Source: Bacteroidia bacterium (GTDB taxonomy: Bacteria > Bacteroidota > Bacteroidia > Bacteroidales > Paludibacteraceae). Taken from it: a DNA stretch of 64,000 nt. The first letter of the stretch is position 1, and every line of letters starts with the position of its first letter. Shown piece by piece: positions 6,838-17,600 of this stretch. A model generated the notes under the pieces. That model was not told where the DNA came from, did not search any database, and saw only the letters and a program-made list of their open reading frames with translations. Made by a program: the position numbers and the translations under genes. Location of the stretch: contig SAAO01000014.1 in the NCBI GenBank assembly GCA_009929375.1, positions 1-64,000 of the forward strand. Reading direction: 5' to 3'.

Positions 6838-7575
6838 ATGAAATCAATGATATTTGCTGCGGGCCTCGGTACCCGCCTGAAACCACTTACCGACCATATG
6901 CCTAAAGCGCTGGTGCCCATTGCGGGGAAACCTCTGCTGGGTCATGTCATTCAGAAACTGAAAGATGCAGGTTCGGACGAAATGATTATCAATATACACC
7001 ATTTCCCCGATCAGATTATCGACTATGTGCATTCGCAGAATAATTTCGGTATTCGCATTGCGTTTTCCGATGAGCGTGAGCAGTTGCTCGAAACAGGTGG
7101 CGGAATCAAAAAAGCAGTTGATTTTTTCGACGATGGAAAACCTTTTTTGGTTCATAATGCCGATATTCTGTCGAATCTGGACATTGCAGCGTTGTATCAG
7201 CAACATTTGCGCACAAATCCTCTGGCTACGCTTGTGGTGAGCGAACGCGATACTTTTCGCTATCTGCTGTTCAACGACGACCTGCGACTGAAAGGCTGGG
7301 TAAACGAAAAAACAGGTGAACTTCGTCCCGAAGGTTTTAGCATACCTCAGCTTTACCGTAAATATGCATTTTCGGGCATTCAGGTGCTTTCTCCAAAGGT
7401 TTTAGACCTAATGAACAACTTCGGAGAACGTTTCTCCATCATTGATTTTTATTTATCGGTTGTGCGTTCGCAGCAAATTCTGGGCTTTGTTCCCGACAAT
7501 TATCAAATGATTGATGTAGGTAAACTGGATGCCCTTGATAAAGCTGAGGAGTTTTGTAAGAATACTTTGATTTGA
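6838..7575 (+). CDS. murU: sugar-1-phosphate nucleotidyltransferase, MurU-like
   Basis: A 245-residue cytoplasmic protein of the NTP_transferase family. It starts MKSMIFAAGLGTRLKPLTDH, whose GLGTRLKPLT loop binds the nucleotide, followed by MPKALVPIAGKPLL. LETGGGIKKA and FLVHNADIL hold further active-site residues, including the metal-binding Asp of the NAD motif. The length fits MurU (N-acetylmuramate-1-phosphate uridylyltransferase) better than the longer glucose-1-phosphate enzymes. It probably shares a transcript with the upstream kinase and would activate the kinase product to a UDP-sugar. A mannose- or glucose-1-phosphate enzyme remains possible. Confidence 0.82.
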   Translation: MKSMIFAAGLGTRLKPLTDHMPKALVPIAGKPLLGHVIQKLKDAGSDEMIINIHHFPDQIIDYVHSQNNFGIRIAFSDEREQLLETGGGIKKAVDFFDDGKPFLVHNADILSNLDIAALYQQHLRTNPLATLVVSERDTFRYLLFNDDLRLKGWVNEKTGELRPEGFSIPQLYRKYAFSGIQVLSPKVLDLMNNFGERFSIIDFYLSVVRSQQILGFVPDNYQMIDVGKLDALDKAEEFCKNTLI

Positions 7576-7705
7576 ATTCAAGCGACTGGAAGTCGCTTCT
7601 CCCGTAATTTCCAAATAATAAAAATAATTTTGTTCCTTTTCTAACTTTTTTAGTACAGATTTGTTCTAATTCCAATATCAACTAAAAATTACAAAAGAAT
7701 ATTAC

Positions 7706-9184
7706 ATGGGAAAGAAAGTTTTGGTAGTAGGTGCGGGATTAGGTGGACTTACCACAGCACTTCGTTTGGCTGTAAAGGGTTATGACGTGGAAATTCTGGA
7801 GAAAAATGCGAAGGCAGGTGGTCGTCTGAATCAGATTAAGAAAGATGGCTTTACTTTCGATACGGGTCCGAGCTTTTTCAGTATGTCGTACGAGTTTAAG
7901 CAATTTGCCGATGAATGTGGCATAGATATTCCGTTTAAGTTTGTGGAACTCGATCCGCTTTATACTGTAAATTTCAGCGGGAATCCCAAAACATATTATC
8001 TTCACAAAGATATCGACAAGCTTGCTGCTCAGTTTGCTGCCGAAGAGCCCGACTTTAAAGAAAAAATGGCGCGTTACCTGAAAAAATCCGGTGCGCTCTA
8101 CAACGATACTGTGCAGTTGGTTATCAAGTCGAACTTCGATTCGGTACTGGGTTATCTGCTTACGCTTGCCCGCGTAAATCCTGCGCATATACCGCAGTTG
8201 TTCCAGACTTTCTGGCAACATGTTCACAGTCATTTCGACTCTAAAGAAGCGCAGCAGATTATTTCACTGGTGGCTTTCTTCCTGGGTCGTACACCTTTTG
8301 ATACTTCGGCCATTTACAGTTTATTGTCGCACATCGAGTTCAAACACGATGGTTATTACAATGTGGAAGGAGGAATGTACAAAATTGTGGAAGGTCTCGT
8401 GGGCGAACTTCAAAAAGCAGGCGTTACTTTCCGTTACAATACCGAAATTGCTAAGGTAGAAGACGATGGCCGCAAGGTGACAGCTGTTATAGACAAAGAG
8501 GGAAATCGTTACACTGCCGATGCCATTCTGATTAATGCCGATGCTGCGGTCTTTCGTGGTCGTATTCTGAATCGTCCTGCTTATTCTGAAGAGAAGTTAC
8601 GTAAAATGGACTGGACGATGGGTTATCTCACTTTTTATATAGGTGTAAAAACCAAACTTACTCAGGTAAATCATCATAATTATTATCTGGGAAACAATTA
8701 CGAAGAATATGCACACAAGGTAATGCAGGAGCCCGGCACACTCGAAAAGCCATACTATTATGTGAATGTGGTTTCGAAACACAATGCTGAATGTGCTCCC
8801 GAAGGTTGCGAAAGTTTGTTCTTTGTTTGCCCTGTTCCAAATCTGTTGTTTAAGCAGGATTGGAGCGATCGGGATAAAATTGTGGACAGCATTATTGAGG
8901 ATTTCGGTGGTCGCATAGGTCAGGATATTCGTCCTGATATTGTGTCACGCACCATTTACACACCTGCTGAATGGGAAAAATACTTTAATTTATATATGGG
9001 AAGTGGTTTGGGTTTATCGCACAAAATCCGTCAGATTGGCGCTTTCCGTCCGGCTAACAAAGATGAAAAGCTGAAAAACCTCTTTTATGTAGGTGCTTCC
9101 ACTATTCCCGGCGCAGGACTTCCAATGGCGGTTATCAGTTCGAAACTTGCATTTGAAAGAGTGGATAATTTTTTGAAGAAATAA
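7706..9184 (+). CDS. phytoene desaturase-like (CrtI family) FAD oxidoreductase
   Basis: 492 residues. The N-terminal dinucleotide-binding fold is clear: VLVVGAGLGGLTTALRLAVK, then EKNAKAGGRL and DTGPSFF, all typical of CrtI/carotenoid desaturases and related isomerases. The C-terminus carries the FAD-binding segment LFYVGASTIPGAGLPMAV. No carotenoid genes (phytoene synthase, cyclase) adjoin it, so the substrate is open. Bacteroidota also use CrtI relatives outside pigment synthesis. It stands alone and ends at a strong terminator. The isoprenoid-synthase-like gene at 59649-60632 is a possible but distant partner. Confidence 0.85.
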   Translation: MGKKVLVVGAGLGGLTTALRLAVKGYDVEILEKNAKAGGRLNQIKKDGFTFDTGPSFFSMSYEFKQFADECGIDIPFKFVELDPLYTVNFSGNPKTYYLHKDIDKLAAQFAAEEPDFKEKMARYLKKSGALYNDTVQLVIKSNFDSVLGYLLTLARVNPAHIPQLFQTFWQHVHSHFDSKEAQQIISLVAFFLGRTPFDTSAIYSLLSHIEFKHDGYYNVEGGMYKIVEGLVGELQKAGVTFRYNTEIAKVEDDGRKVTAVIDKEGNRYTADAILINADAAVFRGRILNRPAYSEEKLRKMDWTMGYLTFYIGVKTKLTQVNHHNYYLGNNYEEYAHKVMQEPGTLEKPYYYVNVVSKHNAECAPEGCESLFFVCPVPNLLFKQDWSDRDKIVDSIIEDFGGRIGQDIRPDIVSRTIYTPAEWEKYFNLYMGSGLGLSHKIRQIGAFRPANKDEKLKNLFYVGASTIPGAGLPMAVISSKLAFERVDNFLKK

Positions 9185-9213
9185 TTCAGAAGTCATAAAC
9201 TCAAAACTTAAAC

Positions 9214-9250
9214 ACCCGATAATGTGAAATGAATTTATCGGGTATTTTTT
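9214..9250 (+). terminator. terminator of the CrtI-like gene
   Basis: ACCCGATA (9214-9221) pairs with TATCGGGT (9236-9243) and is followed by ATTTTTTT. Confidence 0.75.
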
Positions 9251-9280
9251 TGATGACTTTTGTCTGACATTATAATGAAT

Positions 9281-9328
9281 CACAAAAAAAAGAGATGCAA
9301 ATCATTGTTTTGCATCTCTTTTTTTGTG
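9281..9328. terminator. strong bidirectional terminator between convergent genes
   Basis: A near-perfect stem of about 20 pairs (9281-9301 with 9308-9328) has the GC-containing core AGAGATGCAAA/TTTGCATCTCT. A-runs lie on one side and T-runs on the other, so it works on both strands. It separates the plus-strand CrtI-like gene from the minus-strand disulfide reductase. Confidence 0.85.
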
Positions 9329-9356
9329 TGATTTTAAATTGCGCTTATAAAAGCAA

Positions 9357-11357
9357 TTATTTCGCCTTTTTTGTTTCGCCAAGCCATTTCAGAAAATTGT
9401 CGGGACTTTCGTCGAAGCTGTATGATTTGTTGAGTGGCATTCCCTGATTATCCAGAATGACATAGAACGGTTGAGCATTTGCGCCAAACTTGTGACGTTG
9501 GAGATAACTCCATTTGTCACCGATAGTTTTTATTTGACGGGTTTTTCCGTTCTCTTCTACCGAATAAGGTGCTTTCAGAGGCGTTTTGTCGTCTACGAAA
9601 AGGGTAATCAGCACATATTCGTTTTCGAGTTTGTCTTTCACGCGTGGATCGGTCCAAACCGAAGCCTCCATTTTGCGACAGTTTACGCAACCGAAGCCTG
9701 AAAAGTCAATAATCACAGGGAGATTTTTCGAAGCAGCATAAGCCATTCCCGCTTCATAGTCGGTGTAAGCAGCATGTACTTCGTTGTCGTACAGATTAAA
9801 ATCCTGGGTATAGAGTGGGGGAGCAAAGGCACTGATCGCTTTGAGAGGTGCGCCCCAAAGTCCGGGAACCATATACAAAGAGAATGATAACGAAATAATG
9901 GCCAGGAATGTGCCCAATACCGATGAATGTTTGCTTTCGCTGTCGTGCGGGAAACGTATTTTGCCCAACAGATAGAATCCGAGCAGAGCAAAAATTACAA
10001 TCCAGAGTACGAGGAATACTTCACGGTCGAGTATGCGCCATCCGTATGCCAAATCGGCTACCGAGAGGAATTTCAGTGCAAGTGCAAGTTCGAGGAATGC
10101 GAGGACAACCTTTACAGTGTTGAGCCAACCACCCGATTTTGGCATTGACTTAAGCAGTGAAGGGAAGAATGCAAAGAAGGTAAACGGAATGGCAAGCGCC
10201 ACAGCAAAACCAAACATTCCTACCGCAGGAGCAAGCAACGAACCTGTGCTGGCCACTTCCACAAGTAAAGTGCCGATAATAGGACCTGTACACGAGAACG
10301 ATACGAGCGCGAGTACAAAAGCCATAAACAGAATGCTCAAAATGCCAGAAGTAGCTTCGGCTTTAGCATCGAGTTTAGTCGACCATGACGAAGGCAATGT
10401 GATTTCGAATGCTCCGAAGAACGATACGGCGAAAACCACCAGTAATCCGAAGAATATAAGATTAAATACGGCATTAGTGGACATGCTGTTGAGTGCGCTT
10501 GCTCCGAAGATAAGCGTAATAAGTAGCCCAAGTGCCACATAAATTACAATAATTGATAAACCATAAAGAATTGCATCGCGGCGACCTTTCGATTTATTTC
10601 CCGAACGTTTCAGAAAGAAACTTACTGTCATGGGAATAATAGGCCAAACGCAGGGAGTAAAGAGTGCGAGAAAACCACCTCCGAGACCGGCAAGGAAGAT
10701 AAGCCAAAGCGAAACTGTATCAGCATCTCCCAGCATATTGCCGAATGCATTCAGCTGGTCGATTACAGGAGTCCAGTAGTCGGCCACTTCAGTTGTTTTT
10801 GTTTCCTGAGGAGTTTCAGAGGCTGCGCTATCGGTTACAGCAAGCGTCTCAATGGTTTGTAATTCAGAAGTTGCATTGCTTGCGGTTTCGGCTGCTTTTA
10901 CATTTTTCGAACCGAGATCGAAACTTTCCTGTGCGGGTGGCAAACAGCTTTGGTCGTCGCAAGCCATAAACTCCACGTAACCAGTTACGCGTACTTTGGC
11001 TGCATCGGTAAATGAAATTTTCTGCACAAACACAGCCTGGTTAGCATACCAGTTCAGTTTCATGTCGAAGTTGGGGTCGTAAACCTCTTTCAGTTTAGAT
11101 TGCGACTGCACTTTTCCTTCGAGTTTGGCATTCTGCACACCTTCGAATACGAATGAAGTGGGGCGCGGGCCACCTTCAGGAATATTCATTCCGTATAAAT
11201 GCCAGCCTTCGTCAATCGTAGCTTTCAGGATAATGTCTGCGGTTGTTTTACCGGTGTTTTTGAGTTCGAAACTCCATTTTATGGGTTCGAATATCTGCGA
11301 AAAAAGTGCTGTGGTACTTATCAGCACTAATAACGATAAAATTATTTTCCTTTTCAT
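9357..11357 (-). CDS. dsbD: DsbD-type thiol:disulfide interchange protein
   Basis: A 666-residue inner-membrane protein moving electrons from cytoplasmic thioredoxin to the periplasm. It has a signal peptide (MKRKIILSLLVLISTTALFS), an N-terminal periplasmic domain with the cysteine pair CDDQSC, a central eight-helix domain with one cysteine in LFTPCVWPIIPMTVSF and the other in SFSCTGPIIGTLL, and a C-terminal thioredoxin domain with GFGCVNCRKMEASVW. All three cysteine pairs are present, so the relay looks intact. I chose the ATG at 11357 over the one at 11387 because it begins the signal peptide and follows the TAGTTTTG box at 11375-11382. Confidence 0.92.
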   Translation of the reverse strand: MKRKIILSLLVLISTTALFSQIFEPIKWSFELKNTGKTTADIILKATIDEGWHLYGMNIPEGGPRPTSFVFEGVQNAKLEGKVQSQSKLKEVYDPNFDMKLNWYANQAVFVQKISFTDAAKVRVTGYVEFMACDDQSCLPPAQESFDLGSKNVKAAETASNATSELQTIETLAVTDSAASETPQETKTTEVADYWTPVIDQLNAFGNMLGDADTVSLWLIFLAGLGGGFLALFTPCVWPIIPMTVSFFLKRSGNKSKGRRDAILYGLSIIVIYVALGLLITLIFGASALNSMSTNAVFNLIFFGLLVVFAVSFFGAFEITLPSSWSTKLDAKAEATSGILSILFMAFVLALVSFSCTGPIIGTLLVEVASTGSLLAPAVGMFGFAVALAIPFTFFAFFPSLLKSMPKSGGWLNTVKVVLAFLELALALKFLSVADLAYGWRILDREVFLVLWIVIFALLGFYLLGKIRFPHDSESKHSSVLGTFLAIISLSFSLYMVPGLWGAPLKAISAFAPPLYTQDFNLYDNEVHAAYTDYEAGMAYAASKNLPVIIDFSGFGCVNCRKMEASVWTDPRVKDKLENEYVLITLFVDDKTPLKAPYSVEENGKTRQIKTIGDKWSYLQRHKFGANAQPFYVILDNQGMPLNKSYSFDESPDNFLKWLGETKKAK

Positions 11358-11374
11358 GTAATTCGTATTTTTGA

Positions 11375-11382
11375 CAAAACTA
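11375..11382 (-). promoter_or_regulatory. candidate -7 box for dsbD
   Basis: Minus-strand TAGTTTTG matches TAnnTTTG and lies between the two possible start codons (11387 and 11357), supporting the downstream one. Confidence 0.4.
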
Positions 11383-11495
11383 ATCATTCAACATGAATAT
11401 ATGAAAGTTTGTTCATTTGAATTTGATTTTATTAAGAAGCTTTTGCGTTTCGGGCTGCACACAGATTGAACGGATATTCATAGTTTAGTGTAATG

Positions 11496-11559
11496 TTGAT
11501 TGGTGAATCAGTTGATTTGTTAGTTTGTTAATCAGTCAATTGGTTTATCGGTTTAAGAG
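11496..11559. repeat. octad word array (TTGATTGG family)
   Basis: Eight consecutive eight-base words follow without a break: TTGATTGG, TGAATCAG, TTGATTTG, TTAGTTTG, TTAATCAG, TCAATTGG, TTTATCGG, TTTAAGAG. A short tail of TAAATAG-type words follows to about 11590. It lies downstream of sprA and upstream of dsbD. No coding frame explains the period of eight. Confidence 0.7.
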
Positions 11560-11607
11560 TAGATACAATTAAATAGTAAATTGTAAATGTTTAAATCGTA
11601 CATGTTT

Positions 11608-14600
11608 TTATCTTGTCAGCATAAACTTAAAGCTCATACCAAAGTTAGTGGCCGAAACAGGATAAGTCGACGAGATAAGCGGCGATGTGGTCTGACGGTC
11701 GAAGAACAGCTGAATATTTACTTTCGAGCTGAATACATAATCGGCCATAATTTTCAGACTGAACATTTTATTACCGCTGGAGGCCTGAGTCACATTTTCG
11801 TTGATTTTACGAAGCAGCGATTTGATATCCTTGTACGAAAGATCGGCATTCAGTTTCAGGTCGTTTTTGATACGCGACTGTCCGTCGTTTTTGAGTTTCA
11901 GAATCACATCAAAGTCTTTAAGTAAATAACCAAAGCCAACTACAAACTCGTCGGAACTTGATTCGATCAACTGTGTACTATTCAGGTTGAGCGACAGATT
12001 GCGCTGTTTGCGATATTCCAGTTTGGTTGTCATGCTGTTTTTCAACGCAGCATTAATTCCGATAAGCGGAGCAAACTGTTCGTTGAGCGACACAGTGGAT
12101 ATTTCGTAAGGCATCGAAGGAATCGGGTTACCTGTGCTTTCTTCGCGAATGTAACCCAAAGCAGAATCATCGTCGCCCATGGCTACCCAGGTAGCGTAGG
12201 AACTGTAGTTACCAACGCTATAACGACTGGTATAAGCATGTGTAATGCTTACCGAACGGAATTTGTCCTGAATCCAACCAATGCGCGAAAGTCCATCGTA
12301 GTTCAATCGCCAGTTGGGCAAAATTTCGAGAATGGATAGGAACGGATTTTTATTTACCGTGTTGATGTCGCGTCCGGTATATGCAGCCAGGAAAGATGGG
12401 ATAAGCACATCGGGCGAATTGAGACTGTATTTACTCTTTGCCGGATCGAATGGCTGACCTTTGATAGTGGCATCGTCGCTAAAGAATCCGGTAGTCGGAT
12501 ATTTAGTGTTTCTCAAATCGCTTATCAGTCGGTCGGCCATTTTCTGACGATTGGCAAGGAACTGGTCGAATACTTCTGAGGCATAGTTTTGTTCGGCATT
12601 TCCCGTTTTGGTAAACGCAGTGGCAATAGAAATCTGAGTAATGTTATAGCTTCCGCTGAAAGTGCGGGGCATGCCGTCGAACATGTACTGAATGTTTGTA
12701 TTTCCTGCAGTATATCGTTTGGCGTTCAGTTCAATTTTCATTCCCGGAATGGGTTCTACGCTGGCTTTAATATCCAAATCGGATGTATTGGCCAAAGCAG
12801 CAGGGTTTACAAGTTCAGGATTTTTATATAGCCAACCTTTGTTTGCCATATCGTCGATGGTATTATCGTCGAAGAAACCGAAAGCAAAAGCATAGCCGGG
12901 AGCAAACATGTTGTTTTGATCCTTTTGCTGGCCAAGGAATCCCGGTTGAGGAGTGAATCCAGGAAGCGTCATGCTATTTGTCTGACGATACGACACCGAT
13001 GCTCTGCGCACCATCATCAGGAAGCGTGATGTGAAATCCACAGCTTTTTGCGATGGCGTTCTGTAGTTCGGATCTTTCGATACAATGGTAAGCTGTACGC
13101 TGTCCATATCAAAGTCCGGAGTCAGTTCAACAGTGGTTGGGTTGACAGTTTTATATTTAAGCAATACAGTTTTTCCGTTTTTATCTTTGGCCGAGAAATC
13201 GAATTTATCAGAACCCAAACGGTGATTTACAGTCAGCTTTTTATCTTTTTCAAGTTTAAATACCTGACTAAAAGTGCGTGGCTGAAATTTCAGATTAGCA
13301 GGTTGCTGTATTGCATATCGACGGTTTACATCTTTCAGATATTTCGATTTGTTGTAAAGATTCTCGAAGTTTAACTGACCGTCGCCACTCCATGCACCCA
13401 TTGATGTGGCAATATTACCTACATTTTCACCATCGATAAGAGCAGTCCGGTTCCAGCTGTAGTTCGAATTGTACGACACATTGGCTGTAATCCAGTCGAG
13501 CAAAGGAATTTTGTTGATCGGAATTGACCAAGATGCTGTAAATACCTGATTGTAGGTGTATGGATTTCCGAGCTTGCGGATACCGGCTATTACCGAATCG
13601 CGCCACATATCATAATGTTCGCGTCCGAATTCAGGTGTATAATAAGGTTCCTCGATATTGGCATTCATGGCAGTTTGCAGACTGAAACGCAGCGTACGTG
13701 TCAAATCCCAGTTTATGGAGAAATTGCGGTTCCACATAAAGTCCTTGCTGAAATTCAGATCGAAGTTTTCGGCAGAGGCAAATCCTCCCAAATCGCGGAG
13801 TTCAACTTTTGAGAACTGTCTGTTCATGTCTGTATTAAAACTTACCGACGATGGAAGATAGTTGAAATTAAATTCCTTGAAAATTTTCAGTGCAGGTTTA
13901 TCGAGCGCTTTTACTGTTTTGAACGGTTCCACAGGTTGTCCGGTAAACGAATAACTGTAGTTTATGGCTGCACGTTCCTGCTTTACCATGTTCTCTTTCA
14001 CTTCCGGATTATGCTGATTGTTTTCGCTGTATGCGTATGTAAATGTCACATTCGCCGGGTCGTAGAATTGCGGTTTTTTACTTTTAATATTGACTCTGGC
14101 CGAGGAAATATTAAAGCTCTTGGTGGTGCTGACAGTTTGCGATTGCATCAGCAGTGTATCGCGGTCTTCCTGACGTGTGTACACATCGAGTGCTTCGTCG
14201 AGCAATACATCCTGATCGAGCGGATTGTATTTCGGCGTAAGTGTTTCGTTGGTGTAAGAGAAATATGCAGGCAACTGAATTTTTGCTTTTTCGGGCAGGA
14301 AGCGTCCCAGATCAAGACTTGTGGAAAAATTCATTTGATACAAATCGTCCATTCGTCTGTCCATTACATTGCTTTCGATGCTTCCGTAACCTGCAGTTTC
14401 GAGTCGTCCCGAAAGATTTACCGAACCAAGGTCGGATAAACCAACCGACAGATTGGCCATGGCAGCCGAACCACCTGATTCGTCAAACTCAGTCATGCGT
14501 AATTCGTTCACCCAGATTTCACCTGATTTTATTTCGCCACGGGTGGAATTGTTACGGATACCGATCATGATATTTTGCACATCCGAAAGAGTCGGATTTC

Positions 14601-17600
14601 CCACCACGCGGATTTTATTTTTTCCATTGTGATAAAATGGTACCATGTCGGACACATACGATCCGTCCTGTTTGGCACGGTTACGGGCTAATTTAGCTTC
14701 GGTAAGCACCTGGAACGGGAAGTCGAACATGTTTTCCTTTGGCCATACAATTTCACGGTCGGTGTCGGTATCCTGATAAATGCCGGCAGGTGTGAGTCGC
14801 AACGGAATTTCGTATTCGTAATAGTTGTTTACCATGTCGGTTCCCAAACGAACAAAGCACGAAAGATCGTAATCGTTCAGAGCGTTCACATCATCGGCCA
14901 TTTTTTCAGCATGTACAAACATCTGAAGGCGTTTGTACTGACGCATGTCGTAGGCTGTGTTTTTATAAACCGCACGTGCATCGTTGGGAGCCAGGTTGTT
15001 GACTTTCATAACCATTGCCTGCTCATTGAGCTTAATCATGGCTATTTGTCCGGGATCGGTTTCACGTGTAATGCCCGGAGGTAAAATATAGTTTACAGGT
15101 GTTTTGTCTGAATTTTCCTCAATATTGACGGCCTGAACATCCAGTTTTCCGTTCGAAACAGGAGCAGTGCCGGGCATATTCATTGCTTTGCTGTAGTTGC
15201 GCCATTCGCCACGAACCAGTTCGAGCGTTGCAAAACGTAAGTGTTTTTCCTGCTCAAAATCGGTCATAAACATACGAATAAATCTGATCGATTTAAAGTT
15301 CCGGATATTACCAACTTTATCCTGATGTGCTCGGATTGGTATTTTAAACTGATACCAGGTGACAGCTTCCACATTACCATTGGCAAGATTTACATTCGAA
15401 GTATAACTGTCGGTAATAAAGTTACGACCAACTTCCATCGAATCTTTGCGAATTGCCACCTTGTACTGGAAGTATTTTTCGTACTCGTTCAAAGTGTTAT
15501 CGTTGTTTGCATCTTCCATGTCGGGCAACGAAGTGGCCGTAGTGGTGTACTCTTCAGTGGTTTCGGTAGCATCGGGAGAGTTTCCTTCGGTCCCGTTATA
15601 ACGTTTATAGCGGGTCAGAATGTCGGCATCGGCATTGTCATATTCTGTACTTTTGTAGAAGCGGTAATTGTCGCCTGCAGGGTCGTTGAGTGGCGAAAAC
15701 GGATCTTCGGACATGCGTTGACGTGCATCCGGACTCAGTTTTGCTGTTACAGCATCTACATAGTCCTTGTAAACCGGAAACAGGAATTCCTGTTCTGTAT
15801 TAAGCCCGTTCAAACCCACATCCTGATATTTCCTCGCACCGGGAGTATTGTCGAAGGCTGTAATTGTCGATTGGGTTTTGGGTACACGACCCCAAACGGT
15901 TGTTTCGGTCTTGGTTTCGTCGCCATCCACCGGAAGTCCGTGCTCGAAGAATTTCTTTCCATCCTTGAGTACATCTTCGCTGATATCACCAAGGTTAAAG
16001 TATAAATCGCCTCCCTTATCAGTGCGGTCCTTGTCGTAAATAAAAGGATCCATCATCCAGAATTCGATATATTCGATGTTGGAAGTTTCAAAATCGGTAG
16101 CGTCGAGTTTGCGCATAATACCGCCCCAGCGACTCTTTGGATTCATCAAATAACCATTCTGATCCATTCCGTCCACATCAAGGTTGTAAGGGCCGCGTTC
16201 GGTTGGGTAGTACGAAAGATTCATAACCGTAAGCAATGCCCTTTCGGTAATCAGCTGACTGCGGTTAGGGAAAACTTCCTTGATAAGCACATCGCGGGTA
16301 TAATGGTTCGATTGCGATTCTACATTGTTACGTAGGTTGATAGGGGTCGAACGTCCGGGGTTGAGCGAATTCAGAATCTGATCCACATAATACCACGAAA
16401 GCAAAGCTCTGTTTTTACCGTAATCAATTCCCTGTGCAGCAGCTTCCTTGAAATAAGCATCGCCCGGATTCGGGTCAGGATTGAATGGAGTAGAAGCAAG
16501 GTACCAGTTTACCGGATAATGAATATCGATGGTTGTTTTTGTCGATTCGAAGTCGTCGAGATATGCCATTCCCTGACGTCCCACAATTTTTGAATGCCCC
16601 GGAATAAGCTGAGCAAATTCCGCATTCAGAGCAATGGTCGATGGCTTGGTGGCATTCACAAAAGGCAGTTTATCGAGCATATTGGTAAGCCATTGCGATT
16701 CGGTACGCCACGAAGTATTCAGCCCCCAAATGGTATTTGAAATTGGTTCGTTGCCTGTATTTACTTTGGTTGTCAGCGGTTTTTCCGATAAATGCATAAT
16801 TGTACCACCAATGCTGAAGTCTTTACTGAACTGATATTCGAGATGTGTACCAACAAGCGATTTACGCTGCATGCTGAACATCGACTGGTTTTCAAGTTTT
16901 ACGTCGATATTGGTGCCTGATTCCAGAATCGATTGATTCAGAATGTTTACAGTTCCCATGGTGTAGTCAACTGTGTAGTCCACATTTTCGGTAAGTGTGG
17001 CCCCCCCGGCTGTTACAGTCACCGAACCGCGTGGCACATTCATGGCATTCAGTCTGATTTCCGAACCGCCCGATGATTTGTATTCACCAACTAAACGGAA
17101 TTTATTTTTTTCGCTCAGCTCCTGAGCAACCACAAGTGTCGAATCGTAAAGTTCCTGGAAAATATATTTCTCAGCCACTGTTTCAAATCCGGGGCCGAAT
17201 TTATCCTTCAGATTTTTGCCGAATGGTTCGAGTACAGGGAACATAATTCGCCCTGACGAAGACAAAGCAGTAATGCCTTCGATGTAGTCAAAGATTCCAT
17301 CCGGATTCTCGTTGTTTTTGACATCAAGTCTGTCGAGATTCAAAACCCTGAGTAAAAGCTTGTTTTTTACATCCGGGCCACCTTCGGTCAGATATTGCAT
17401 GTCGGTACCAACCGAGTCGTTGCGGTAAACAATACGCAGGTTGAAATTATCCTTTTGTATTTGCATTGAGCCTAGATAGTACACGTTTTTGAGCATCAAA
17501 TCCCATATAGCCAACTGAGGCGATTGTGTGGTTCCTTTCAGCAATTTTACAACAAGGGCATTCGGAGCTTCGATAGGGTCGGTCGAAAATTCCCCTACCT

